A DNA stretch of 64,000 nt from Liolophura sinensis (GCF_032854445.1 NC_088307.1:25121953-25185952), one strand, 5' to 3'. Counted from the stretch's first letter, positions 50,701 to 62,492 are shown. Program-made: numbers and translations. The notes: a model not told the origin generated them from the sequence alone.

Positions 50701-53700
50701 ATCTAAATTGTGGAAAATTTGGACTATCCCAGCAATTTTTTGTGTTGAAGACCTATTTACATTATCGGAAAGCCTTCGAAAAAAAAAAAGTTTTGAAATC
50801 ATTAAAACGTTAAGATTAGACCAATTAAAGAGATGAATGTTTAGTTTTTAGATTTATTCCATTTTTGGAGTTTTTTGTACTAAAATTGGTGTTGCCTTTA
50901 TGGTAAAATTTGTTAGGCTTGGGGGTTTCTGCATGGTTCTCCTCTTGATTTATTAGAAGCATGATGATAAAGTTGTTGGACAATATTCTGTTCAGTTTGA
51001 TGGGATATTCCAGTGTAATACTGTCCTGTAAAGTGACCTAAAGACTTTGTCTTTGACCAAGTTGCACATTCTGTCTCATTCTCATTGTTCTGTATCATTC
51101 TCATTGTTCTGATTCTCATTGTTCTGAATCTCATTGTTCTGATTCTCATTGTTCTCTCTTATTCTCATTGTTCTCTCTGATTCTCATTGTTCTCTCTGAT
51201 TCTCATTGTTTTGTCTCATTCTCATTGTTCTGTCTCATTCTCATTGTTTTGTCTCATTCCCATTGTTCTCTCTGATTCTCATTGTTCTCTCTGATTCTCA
51301 TTGTTCTGTCTCATTCCCATTGTTCTGTCTCATTCTCATTGTTTTGTCTCATTCCCATTGTCCTGTCTCATTCTCATTGTTTTGTCTGATTCTCATTGTT
51401 CTCTCTGATTCTCATTGTTCTCTCTGATTCTCATTGTTTTCTCTGATTCTCATTGTTCTGATTCTCATTGTTCTCTCTGATTCTCATTGTTCTCTCTGAT
51501 TCTCATTGTTCTCTCTGATTCTCATTGTTCTGTCTCATTCTCATTGTTCTGTCTAATTCTCGTTGTTCTGTCTCATTCTCATTGTTTGGTCTCATTCTCA
51601 TTGTCCTGTCTGATTCCCATTGTTCTGTCTGATTCTCATTGTTTTGTCTCATTCCCATTGTTCTGTCTCATTCTCATTGCTCTGTCTCATTCTCATTGTT
51701 CTGTCTCATTCTCATTGTTCTGTCTCATTCCCATTGTTCTGTCTGATTCTCATTGTTCTGTCTCATTCCCATTGTTCTGTCTGATTCTCATTGTTTTGTC
51801 TGATTCTCATTGTTCTCTCTGATTCTCATTGCTTTGTCTCATTCTCATTGTTCTGTCTAATTCTCGTTGTTCTGTCTCATTCTCATTGTTTGGTCTCATT
51901 CTCATTGTTCTGTCTGATTCCTATTGTTCTGTCTCATTCTCATTGTTCTGTCTCATTCCCATTGTTCTGTCTCATTCTCATTGTTTTGTCTCATTCCCAT
52001 TGTTCTGTCTCATTCTCATTGTTTTGTCTCATTCCCATTGTTCTGTCTGATTCTCATTGTTTTGTCTGATTCTCATTGTTCTGTCTCATTCTCATTGCTC
52101 TGTCTCATTCTCACTGTTCTGTCTCATTCTCATTGTTCTGTCTCATTCTTCTGTCCCATTCTCATTGTTCTGTCTCATTCTCATTGTTCTGTCTCATTCT
52201 CATTGCTCTGTCTCATTCTCATTGTTCTGTCTCATTCTCATTGTTCTGTCTCATTCTCATTGTTCTGATTCTCATTGTTCTCTCTGATTCTCATTGCTCT
52301 GTCTCATTCTCATTGTTCTATTGCTGTTAGATGTTTTGAGGATTGTTTCATGACCAAAAGTAATATTACATATTTATTTGTTTCAAAAAATGGATGTTTT
52401 GTGTGAGAGTTATGTCACACAATATTTACGAAATCGGTTGGATCAATGCATAAATTTTGCATGTTTAATGATTTCCTTGATCCTATTTGGCCTTTTTTTT
52501 CTTCCTTGCAACATTTCTTTAATTTGTAATGTTGTCCGAAGTTCGAAAACCAGCTTGATCCATGCATAACATTTTTAGTGTGAAAAAAATATAAATTAGA
52601 GAAAGGACATATAGAGAATTGTAATTTTCTCATTGCTGGAAAGCTAATTAAGAAATATGCTAACATGTATCGCCTGACATGCGGGTATGTCAAATACCAA
52701 ACTGTGGCTGATAACCAGGACTCAATGGATAGCTCTATGGAGGTTAAGGGGTAGGGACTGGTAGGACTACATGTGGTATGGTCAAGATAGACAAAATATA
52801 GTAATAATTCAATAGTATCCAGAGTTATTGTCTTCCATTTTAACAAAATGAATCAAATCAAATTCGGTCAAACATAAAATTTTGATGTACCCCTCTGAAT
52901 ATTCTGGAATGTGTTTATAAGTACTTGTGTGATATGCAGTACAAGTATCAAAAGGTCGGTAAGGGTCATTAATTGATACTTAGTCTTTGATTGTTGATCA
53001 TCTTGATTTGATCAAATTGCAGATCTTGAGTATACTGAGAAGGTTTTTAAATATGATATTAGGTAATCTGTTGCAAAACACTGAATTATAGGTAACAATA
53101 TCAGAGCTACGCCAGATGGGAGAATGGTTTGACTGGTTGTTAAGTGGTTGCTGAGTGTTTCAATAGGGGAGTTTTAAAGTTCAGACTCTTTCATTGATGA
53201 AGGTAAAGAAAACCCAACTGTATCATATGACTTGTCAAAAATGGTTAGGCAACTATATTTGGTCACAGTCCACTGTGACATGGGTGTCTGAAAAAAGTGT
53301 CATAAGAAAAATTTAGAATAGACGAATTTGGGAAAAAATTGAGAATCTGAACGTAGAGTTCGTAAAGGAAAGAGGTGTCATTTTTGCCTCTGGAAAAGGG
53401 TGAGACAGGGGATCAGTAAATTAATATCAACAAAGGTTGCCTAAAATTTTTGGCAAGTCACATGACACAGTAAGACTTTTCTTACCTTGACGGCAAAAGA
53501 ATTCCATGTACAAAGACTTCCCTATTATCAGGACACACATGAACACACATGATGCGAGTTCAAACCTGGATGTGATCAGGGAATTTGTGGAATACCCCTC
53601 TACAATAATGTTTATAAGGCCATGGCAACAAAAAGTGATCGACAGCAGTCATGTGGCTTTTTGACATTAGAAAATTTGTAGAAGGCCACTTCATATCTTC

Positions 53701-56700
53701 CAACAAAGTACTGTGGGTTTCAGTACATGGAGTTAATCAGCTGTCGAGGATGGTAGTTTGCTCCGGGCACTGTAGTTTCCTCCATCCATTAAACTGACTG
53801 CCATCGGTTAAAGAAGCGAACAATTCTCAAGTATGGTTTTAAACAACAATCAGATAAATTAGTATTTATTCATATTTCATTTTTTTTTCGTTCCAGCTTG
53901 TCACAAGAAAGTGTGGTGTGGGAAAAATGCCTGCAGCTGTCAGAAGACAGACAAACAGCTTCTTACAAGTAAGTGTACTTCTTGATTGGTTCAGGACGGA
54001 GGTGGCGAGGGGGGTTGTCATCCTGTTAGGACATAATGACAACATTGTAGTTGATTTTTTGTGGATGGTTTCATTTTTCACAGTAAAATGCCTGATATGT
54101 AGTGCAGGAAAACAGGCTGCATGCCAGAACTCAAATAGCTAATAGTCAGTAGTCAAATAGCATTGACTTTCATTTGTCTCTGGTGTATGTTGTGGTATTT
54201 AGCGTAAGAAAGTTTGTTATAGGAGAAAGATTTGATTTGCTTTAAGCCAGTCTTGTTGTAGGTTGCCCGTTATGATACTTCATATTGGTCGCTGTGCCTA
54301 TGTCATGGGGCGTCTTCATTCTGTTGCGGCATGCCTTCAGTGGTTGGTGTTCTTTGGGTAGTTTTTCCAGCCTGTTGGCAGTCCGTGTTGTGCCGTCTTG
54401 TGTGCGAGATTAAACATTCTCGTTTACTTACTGCCGTCGTAGTCGTGTTCTGTCCCGATGTACTTCCTCGGGAAGAGTGAATGTGTTTGATCAATCTGGC
54501 GATACATGTATTCCTGAAAGTATTTCACTTTAAAAACCTGGGCCCATATTTATCAAGTGACTCAAGTAAAACATTCAAGTAAAGTTACAATTGACATGTT
54601 TCACTCTAGAATGTTTAAAATTTATATACTCATTATTTGCTGCAGAACAATGTACTGAACATAGTTTGAGTTCTTACCTGTTCTGAGTTTGGGCTTGTAA
54701 GGACTTTATGACAGTTTTAAGTTGCATGATAAATAGGGGCCCTGGTCTTTGTAATCTAACACACAGAGATTCAACAAGGCGAATATAACGTTCCACTTTG
54801 TGGGAAGGTAATCAAATATAAACACACCATACATGACAATGTGCCAACTTACAATGCCTTGTCTATAATTCTTTTTTCAAGTATGTACATGTACCAGTAT
54901 AACTTGCAAAGACTGTTGACTCAAGTCACAGAATCTCTGTGGGTGGTAATGAGTCACACTAACTGGGTAAGACACAGAGAGATTCCACTTGAGCCACTTC
55001 TCTATTTTAAGCACACGTACGCTTAAGACCTGAGTTGGGTCTCAGGTTGGGTTAAGATCTGAGTTGGGTCTCAGGTTGGGTTAAGACCTGAGTTGGGTCT
55101 CAGGTTGGGTCAAGACCTGAGTTGGGTCTCAGGTTGGGTTAAGACCTGAGTTGTGCCTTAGGGGGTATGTGGAAAGTTATTATAAAAGAAAGAAAATAGT
55201 TTTAAGGAAAAGGGAGAATGATACGCTAAAAAGTGTTTCCTTTTAGGAGGAATATTTTATATTTCTTAATAACCCTTCTACTTTATGCAAATTTTTTTTG
55301 TCAGAAAGGGTTGTAAGTAATTATATTTAAGGAAATAAAACTTCCTCTGACTTACAATAACAGGTTGTAGTACTAGAGCAGAACTGGTTGAAATATTTTT
55401 TTTCTCCGCCATGGGCGATAGCTCCAAATCTCTTCATAATGCGGGGAGATGAACTTCCAACGGCCATTCGATCCACTCTCTGTTTGTTCGTTTCCATTGC
55501 TCTTTAATATCCTGGCAGATATCTCCCCTCTCTCGTTTGCAGGTTTCCTCTTTCTGTATAGCCGTTTCTAATTTATTTAATCTCACGGGACATGGCATGC
55601 AGACGTAGCATGTCTTAATTTCCGTCGTCAAATCACGCCTTTGGGCTGTCACAACACGATTATTCACTGTGGATACTAGCTGTCTAAACAAATTCTACAG
55701 TAAACTTTGAAATCCACATAATCTTTCCTTTTCTTTGGCGTGACATTCGAATCGCATGATGTTGTATATAGAACTATACGTGTCTGCACATGTCAACTGT
55801 TATTTACTGTTTACGACTTGTTGCCAGGAGATAGTAGAGTCGTTTCCATTGGTCGAACAGGATTAGCTGTGTTTACGTCAAAGTATGCGATATGCGCAGG
55901 CTTTTCAGCAGAGGTTGAGTAGACTTAAGGCTACAGTCCTCTGTATAAGGAGAGTACATTTATGTCTGGCTACTTAATTTCTGGCCTAATGGCTGGGGCC
56001 TTTGGAAGAAAGCCATTTTTAAGCAACAAAAAGAAAGCTGATACACGTTTTTGTAGATGTACACATACCTTTATACTTCGTATTAAGAAATAAAATCCAA
56101 GCCTTTTCTATGTATTCTTTAGGATTTGATGCTCCAGTTCAGTTGTGTAGATCTTGACCTCCCATTTATGTCAATTAGTAACGTCTATTCAGCTCCTCTG
56201 ACTGTTCAGAGCGGGGTACCCCAGGGTTCTATGCTGGGCCCTTTACTGTTTATTCTGTTTTTACATTGACAACTATACAGATGACACAATCTTGTATGTT
56301 TTGTCCAAGACTGTGACAAAAGCTTCAAGCTGATATCAGAAGTGCAGAAACTGGTGACTCCAGAATAAGATGATTATTCATCCACATAAAACCAAGTTCA
56401 TGTTGATAGGTTCTGCCAGAAAAGGTAAAAAATAGTACAATCAACTATATACCATTAATAATGTACCGATTGAAAGAGTGTATACCCAAAAGCTGCTTGG
56501 TTTGCATCTTGATGACAACCTCAAGTTTAATTTTCATGTTAATCATGTATGCTCAACAGTTTCAAAATTGCTTTCTGTCTTGAGGAAAAACAGAACACTT
56601 TTCCCAGAAAACATTTGCTGCAGTTTTTATAACAGCTATATCCTACCTCACATTTATTAATGCTTAAGTAGTTGGGAAAACTGCTCTAAAGACCTTCTAA

Positions 56701-59700
56701 ATCGAGTTTTCAAACTGCAGAAAACTGCTGCCCGTCTTATACTGAAGTTGGACAGACAGATACCAACAACACTTCTTTTCCAAAAGTTAAAATGGCTTAC
56801 TATATATCAACTTGTAGACTACTGCAAGGTTATCAATGTATACAAATCCCTTAATGACTGTTTCCCAGCATATATGTCAGCTCTGTTCTCAATTGAATTA
56901 AACCCTGCTATGAATTTAAGACCTACTACTGCAGTTAAACTAAAAACGCCTTTCCCAAGAACAGAAAAAATCTTTATCTTACTCAGGACCAGTTCTATGG
57001 AATGCTTTGAGTAAAGAAATTCAGTGTTCTTCCTTGGCTCAGTGTTTTAAGAACCGATATCTTCAAGGGGTTATATACTGAAAATGAAAATTCATTTTGA
57101 GAATGCCATCAAAGCACACATGAGCTCATGTACAGATGAGAAGGGGATGGGAAAGGGCCATCACCCACCCACTCACTCACTCACTCATTCTGTGAACATG
57201 TGTATCATGAGGTTCCAACTTCTGGAGGAGACAGAAAGCGGTGGGTAATGGGCCCTCTCCCACTAACCTATCTCTTCCATTGGTTGGGATAGTTATGGTG
57301 GCAAAATTCACACTTGCTTTTGTTATTATTTCACTGTTCAGGTACTTTTGTGTTGATATAATTTGCCACTGTATATCTGTATATATTGTTTTCATAATCT
57401 TGTTGCAACTGGTTTACACAATCCAGATTACCATGTTTTCCAACGCATATATAATGTAACATATTGTTTAAAATTGTTTGTGTCTGACAGCCTCAGGGTA
57501 GATCAACCCAATGTTGACTGAGTATATGCATTGTATTTTACCCTCTTGAAATAAAGCCATTATTATTATTATGCCAAGCTTTAATCATGCATGTTACAAT
57601 GTCATGTTAATTGCTTAAAGTTAATATGCCTTTAATTGCTCATGAATATCAATGTCTTGTTTCATATTTCTGCTGATGTCATCGTGTCTGTTCATGTTTC
57701 TCTTCCTATCACATGACAGGCGTTTGTCCAACAACCTGCAACCATTGAGAATAACAGACCTACCATTGAAAGTTCAACGACAGGCAAAGTTGCTGATTGG
57801 TACACAGCCAGATTACTCTTCTCTGCTGAAACAAACGCAAAACAAGGCCATTAAAGCTTTCTTACAGGTAATTGTCGATCAGGCAGATAACAGGCGTTGT
57901 TATGTTGTCAGTATGTTGTTGTTAGGGGGCGTCACTAGCTCAGAATTTTACATTGCTGGCCTGCTGAACCAATGATGTCACATTTTACATTCCTGGTCTG
58001 CCGTTATCAGGCCCTGGACCAGTGATGTAACATTTTACATTGCTGCTCCGCGGTTATATTGGACCAATGATGTCACATTTTACATTGCTGGTCCACGATT
58101 AACAGGCCCTGCACCAATGATGTCACATTTTACATTGCTGGTCCACGATTACCAGGCCCTGGACCAATGATGTCACATTTTACATTACTGGTCCATGATT
58201 ACCAGGCCCTGGACCAATGATGTCACATTTTACATTACTGGTCTGTGATTATCAGGCCCTGGACCAATGATGTCACATTTTACATTGCTGCTCCACGATT
58301 ACCAGGCCCTGGACCAATGATGTCACATTTTACATTGCTGGTCCGCGATTACCAGGCCCTGCACCAATGATGTCACATTTTACATTACTGGTCTGCGATT
58401 ACCAGACCCTGGACCAATGATGTCACATTTTACATTGCTGGTCCACGATTACCAGGCCGTTGACCAGTGACGTCACATTTTACATTGCTGGTCTGCGATT
58501 ACCAGACCCTGGACCAATGATGTCACATTTTACATTGCTGGTCCACGATTTCCAGGCCGTTGACCAATGATGTAACATTTTACATTACTGGTCCACGATT
58601 ACCAGGCCCTGGACCAATGATGTCACATTTTACATTGCTGGTCTGCGATTATTAGGCCCTGGACCAATCATGTCACATTTTACATTACTGGTCCACGATT
58701 ACCAAACCCTGCACCAATGATGTCACATTTTACATTGCTGGTCCACGATTACCAGGCCCTGGTCCAATGATGTCACATTTTACATTGCTGGTCTGCGATT
58801 GTCAGGCCCTGGACCAATGATGTCACATTTTACATTGCTGGTCTGCGATTATTAGGCCCTGGACCAATGATGTCACATTTTACATTGCTGGTCCACGATT
58901 ACCAAACCCTGCACCAATGATGTCACATTTTACATTGCTGGTCCACGATTACCAGGCCCTGGACCAATGATGTCACATTTTACATTGCTGGTCTGCGATT
59001 ATTAGGCCCTGGACCAATGATGTCACATTTTACATTGCTGGTCCACGATTAACAGGCCCTGCACCAATGATGTCACATTTTACATTGCTGGTCCACGATT
59101 ACCAGGCCCTGGACCAATGATGTCACATTTTACATTACTGGTCCATGATTACCAGGCCCTGGACCAATGATGTCACATTTTACATTACTGGTCTGTGATT
59201 ATCAGGCCCTGGACCAATGATGTCACATTTTACATTGCTGCTCCACGATTACCAGGCCCTGGACCAATGATGTCACATTTTACATTGCTGGTCCGCGATT
59301 ACCAGGCCCTGCACCAATGATGTCACATTTTACATTACTGGTCTGCGATTACCAGACCCTGGACCAATGATGTCACATTTTACATTGCTGGTCCACGATT
59401 ACCAGGCCGTTGACCAGTGACGTCACATTTTACATTGCTGGTCTGCGATTACCAGACCCTGGACCAATGATGTCACATTTTACATTGCTGGTCCACGATT
59501 TCCAGGCCGTTGACCAATGATGTAACATTTTACATTACTGGTCCACGATTACCAGGCCCTGGACCAATGATGTCACATTTTACATTGCTGGTCTGCGATT
59601 ATTAGGCCCTGGACCAATCATGTCACATTTTACATTACTGGTCCACGATTACCAAACCCTGCACCAATGATGTCACATTTTACATTGCTGGTCCACGATT

Positions 59701-61948
59701 ACCAGGCCCTGGACCAATGATGTCACATTTTACATTGCTGGTCTGCGATTATTAGGCCCTGGACCAATGATGTCACATTTTACATTGCTGGTCCACGATT
59801 ACCAAACCCTGCACCAATGATGTCACATTTTACATTGCTGGTCCACGATTACCAGGCCCTGGACCAATGATGTCACATTTTACATTGCTGGTCTGCGATT
59901 ATTAGGCCCTGGACCAATGATGTCACATTTTACATTGCTGGTCCACGATTACCAAACCCTGCACCAATGATGTCACATTTTACATTGCTGGTCCACGATT
60001 ACCAGGCCCTGGTCCAATGATGTCACATTTTACATTACTGGTCCACGATTACCAGGCCCTGGTCCAATGATGTCACATTTTACATTGCTGGTCTGCGATT
60101 ATCAGGCCCTGGACCAATGATGTCACATTTTACATTGCTGGTCCACGATTACCAGGCTCTGGACCAGTGACGTCACATTTTACATTGCTGGTCCACGATT
60201 ACCAGGCCCTGGACCAATGATGTCACATTTTACATTGCTGGTCCACGATTACCAGGCCGTTAACCAATGATGTCACATTTTTGAAACCATCCCTAGCCGT
60301 TTCATCAGCAGTTTTAATATTTTTTTTTATTTAGTTGATTGATGTTACACACCAGTGTTTTCTCACGAATGTGGTATACATATCTGTACATCAATAGGGG
60401 GCAAGTTTGTCCGTAACTTGTCTGTGGGTGGTTCACCACAGACAATCTGGTTTCCTCCAGCCATAAAATTGACAATCATCATATAAGTGAAAAATTCATA
60501 AAATTAATCAACGTTAAAATAAAGAAATGAATGTAAAAAAAAAGAAAATAAAAATGTGATGGGGAGCATGCATCACTTTCATAAAGAGGCATGCTTACAA
60601 TGTTTTACAGCAAAATCATCTGGTTGATTTGTGTATTTTGCTTTGCTTGGTGTTACAGATGGATGAATTGGCAAATCTTGCTCAACTAAGTCAGGAATGT
60701 GAACAGATGGTGGACAAACTCCTCACAAAATTCTCAGAGCGATTAGGTATGTGGGGTGTTATGTCGTCATTTAGCAGTTGGGCCTATAAGGTGTTAAACA
60801 ACTACCTGAATAATTTATTAAATAACTGACAAACTGACTAATTAATACATATGTACCTGTATAAATGTTAGACAACAAACTAAATACAAGTGCAATGAAA
60901 TTGTGCAATTCTTAGAACCAAGACTGTTCTAGCAGTCTTGATGCAACTCACTGAAGCCTTAGAGTTATGCAAGATTTGATTTGATTTGATTTGATTGGTG
61001 TTTTACGCTGTACTCAAGAATATTTCACTTATACGACGGCAGCCAGCATTATGGTGGGTGGAAACCGGGTAGAGGCCGGGGGAAACCCACGACCATCCGC
61101 AGGTTGCTAGCAGACATTCCCACGTACGGCCGGAGAGGAAGCCAGCATGAGCTGGACTTGAACTCACAGCGAACGCATTGGTGAGAGACTCCTGGGCCAT
61201 TACGCTGTGCTAGCGCCCTAACCAACTGAGCCACGGAGGCCCCCAGTTACGCAAGACACTGCATTTACAATAATACTGTTGTGAATTGCATGTTCGAAGC
61301 TCGCTTTTTCTGTTTCGGCTGCAAGTCAAGAGGTTTAGCTTAGGAAGGTCTGCCCAGTTCACTCTGGGCAGTCAGTTGTGAGCTCGTGGGTGCTGTCATA
61401 AATGTAAAAAAATTCTGTAGCACAACATTAAACACAAATAGTGTGAAGAAATGTACAAATACAGAAATACATAGGTATTTCTTCTAAAGTTTAGCATTTT
61501 TCAGGTAAAACATTTTTATTGATTCTGACAGATTCATCCACCTTACATGTTTTTTTGTGAAGTTTGATCAGAAAAACATAAGAGTTGTCATGAAAATATC
61601 ATTTTAAGCCGTTTATTAAAGTGCATTTGTACAAATCAGACTGTAGGTGAAATACAGTAAATTCAGAGTGCACAAATGACAAAACTGATCACTCAACTAA
61701 GCAACCAGCTAACGAGAGTAATGATTTTCAGTGGTATGCCACTAGCTTACTACTAGCTCACCTTAACCACAGTTTTCATCATTCTTCTACAAAAGCCCTA
61801 GATATAATATTTGTTAATATTTTGTTGACTGATGAAATGTATTCATTTCGATATTCTATGTGCTGCAGGTGAATATTCATTTGGTGATTTCAACACTCCG
61901 AGGACACTGATCCGACAACGGCTGGCTGTGGCGACGCCCAAAAACTAA
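44744..61948 (+). CDS. DSN1: Kinetochore protein DSN1 orthologue (MIS12 complex), 7 exons
   Basis: Seven phase-consistent exons give a 185-residue chain. Residues 17-31 are RRKSRRRSSLSARRF, the Arg/Ser motif that in human DSN1 (RRQSWRRASM...NRRKS) is the Aurora B-regulated autoinhibitory site. SQESVVWEKCLQL matches human SLERQTWDQLLLH. TQPDYSSLLKQTQNKAIKAF followed by MDELANLAQL matches human TKPDYQKILQNQSKVFDCMELVMDELQ in spacing and content, and KFSERLG matches VQLGKRS. The last exon ends NTPRTLIRQRLAVATPKN. DSN1 links the inner centromere (CENP-C) to NDC80. The chain is about half the human length (356 residues): roughly 100 residues of head domain between the RS motif and the coiled coil are not found, either lost or in unseen exons of the 6-kb intron 3. 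Confidence 0.85.
45664..45737. repeat. 22-bp tandem repeat, three copies
   Basis: Three copies of attgtgagcaatcaggagga, the last with ccg for cag, in DSN1 intron 1. Confidence 0.9.
46874..46973 (+). CDS. DSN1: DSN1 exon 2, Arg/Ser regulatory motif
   Basis: Acceptor ctgttttag, donor GTAG|gtgtgt; 100 bases, phase 0 to 1. Encodes TVIDGTAEES, then NRRKSRRRSSLSARRFSLV. Confidence 0.85.
47392..47620. mobile_element. MITE-like element, GATCACGAAGC family, ~50-bp arms
   Basis: Left cctcgggatcatgaagcaat-cttagacttaagtcaaaatttc; right gaaattttgactgaagtcta-agatcgtttcgtgatcccaggg. In DSN1 intron 2. Confidence 0.88.
47873..47924 (+). CDS. DSN1: DSN1 exon 3
   Basis: Acceptor tttattcag, donor GGAG|gtaagt; 52 bases, phase 1 to 2. 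Encodes EPPTEQSQVEESRLTQG. Poorly conserved, but the phase joins both neighbours. Confidence 0.7.
48758..49112 (+). mobile_element. SINE-B, near full length
   Basis: tRNA-like head gttggtagagtgtccgcttc, body cagtgaagcagcactagata shared with 8610-8962, core and tail. Confidence 0.9.
51071..52322. repeat. 19-bp minisatellite, about 65 copies
   Basis: Unit ttctcattgttctgtctca, with g/c and c/t variants and some short units; pyrimidine-rich on plus. It lies in DSN1 intron 3. Because 19 is not a multiple of 3 and the unit has no stops, all three forward frames stay open; the predicted proteins are artefacts. Confidence 0.95.
53897..53968 (+). CDS. DSN1: DSN1 exon 4
   Basis: Acceptor tcgttccag, donor TACAA|gtaagt; 72 bases, phase 2 to 2. 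Encodes SLSQESVVWEKCLQLSEDRQ. Confidence 0.88.
54537..54745. mobile_element. MITE-like element with CTGGGCCC ends
   Basis: Left cctgggcccatatttatcaa; right gataaataggggccctgg, inverted. In DSN1 intron 4. Confidence 0.8.
55021..55160. repeat. ~29-bp tandem repeat, about 5 copies
   Basis: Repeats of gacctgagttgggtctcagg followed by ttgggttaa, in DSN1 intron 4. Confidence 0.9.
56115..57573 (+). mobile_element. Dead CR1/Jockey-like non-LTR retrotransposon fragment
   Basis: Reverse-transcriptase motifs in broken frames: SGVPQGSMLGPLLFIL (RT domain 4), then a damaged YTDDT-like catalytic box around 56275 with a stop just before it, then LGLHLDDNLKFNFHVNHV and KLQKTAARLILKLDRQIP. It ends at an (att)n tract typical of CR1/L2-like elements. 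The 5' half (endonuclease) is missing and several stops and frameshifts are present, so it is inert. It lies in DSN1 intron 4. Confidence 0.85.
57158..57187. repeat. CACT microsatellite
   Basis: (cact)n tract inside the 3' part of the retrotransposon fragment. Confidence 0.8.
57720..57867 (+). CDS. DSN1: DSN1 exon 5
   Basis: Acceptor acatgacag, donor CAG|gtaatt; 148 bases, phase 2 to 0. Contains the diagnostic TQPDYSSLLKQTQNKAIKAF. Confidence 0.93.
57953..60280. repeat. 50-bp minisatellite, about 47 copies
   Basis: Unit begins accaatgatgtcacatttta and ends ttaccaggccctgg. It fills most of DSN1 intron 5. Variant copies recur at exactly 950-bp spacing (58091 and 59041; 58457 and 59407), showing duplication of a block of 13 or more units. 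Three copies carry tgacgtca (58468, 59418, 60168). Confidence 0.96.
60400..60530 (+). mobile_element. SINE-A, degenerate 3' fragment
   Basis: gtttcctccagccataaaat, then catcatataagtgaaaaatt core. Confidence 0.55.
60659..60746 (+). CDS. DSN1: DSN1 exon 6
   Basis: Acceptor ggtgttacag, donor TTAG|gtatgt; 88 bases, phase 0 to 1. Coiled coil MDELANLAQLSQECEQMVDK. Confidence 0.92.
60974..61243 (-). mobile_element. SINE-A, full length, young-looking
   Basis: Reverse copy with little decay, from tttgatttgattggtgtttt to caactgagccacggaggccc. Flanked by agttatgcaaga and agttacgcaaga. Confidence 0.95.
61869..61948 (+). CDS. DSN1: DSN1 exon 7 (end), NDC80-binding-like tail
   Basis: Acceptor tgtgctgcag; 26 codons and TAA. 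EYSFGDFNTPRTLIRQRL then AVATPKN. The TPRTLIR core resembles CENP-T TPRTL motifs and sits where human DSN1 has PSPARKLLKLQL. Confidence 0.9.
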
Positions 61949-62155
61949 CCTGTGTAGATTATACATCTCCATTGTCAGATGTCAGACATCCCATCCTCAG
62001 TCAATACCTGATCAAGTTTTACCACAGTCCAAATCCCATGGGTTATGCATATAGTGTCATTTGTCTGGAAACTTTCATATCATTGAACTGTTATTTCATG
62101 TTTTTCATCTCTAAAAATAATATGTACTCGTCAGTGACAATACATCCTGTCTGTA

Positions 62156-62332
62156 TAGTATATTAGCCAGAGCTATCAGACTAATTATATATAGTATATT
62201 AGCCAGAGCTATCAGACTAATTATGTATAGTATATTAGCCAGAGCTATCAGACTAATTATGTTTAGTATATTAGCCAGAGCTATCAGACTAATTATGTTT
62301 AGTATATTAGCCAGAGCTATCAGACTAATTAT
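62156..62332. repeat. 36-bp tandem repeat, five copies
   Basis: Copies of tatattagccagagctatca followed by gactaattat and a short linker, 210 bases after the DSN1 stop, probably in the 3' UTR. Confidence 0.93.
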
Positions 62333-62486
62333 GCATTGTTCTTCACAGAATATTCAAATTTTTTTCATGACTTTTTATAAAGGCTGCATTAAAGTTTTGT
62401 AATTCTTATGTCGGTAATGTGTTTTGTTGTTTATCAGATATTGCAAATATTCATTGTTTGTTTTATTTCTTATCATTGCTTGTCAT

Positions 62487-62492
62487 AATAAA
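62487..62492 (+). terminator. DSN1: Candidate DSN1 poly(A) signal
   Basis: AATAAA about 540 bases past the stop, downstream of the 36-bp tandem repeat, so the repeat would lie in the 3' UTR. Confidence 0.5.

Larger units (their letters stand above)
47925..53896. other. DSN1 intron 3
   Basis: 6-kb intron with SINE-B at 48758, a GA-rich patch at 49675-49735 and the 19-bp minisatellite. This is where missing DSN1 head-domain exons would be expected; I found no in-phase candidate. Confidence 0.6.

Noticed and set aside
51206-52330. Several 70-114-codon open frames rich in Ser, Leu, Phe and His
   Set aside because: They are translations of the 19-bp minisatellite in three frames, not genes.
55434-55691. 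85-codon minus-strand open frame with a CysXXCys-like start and charged end
   Set aside because: No recognisable domain, no adjacent exon, within DSN1 intron 4 on the opposite strand; left as possible chance.
56478-57014. Two open frames as host genes
   Set aside because: They are pieces of a decayed non-LTR reverse transcriptase.
57953-60280. CRISPR-like regular repetition
   Set aside because: Units are contiguous 50-bp tandem copies with no unique spacers, in an animal intron; a minisatellite.
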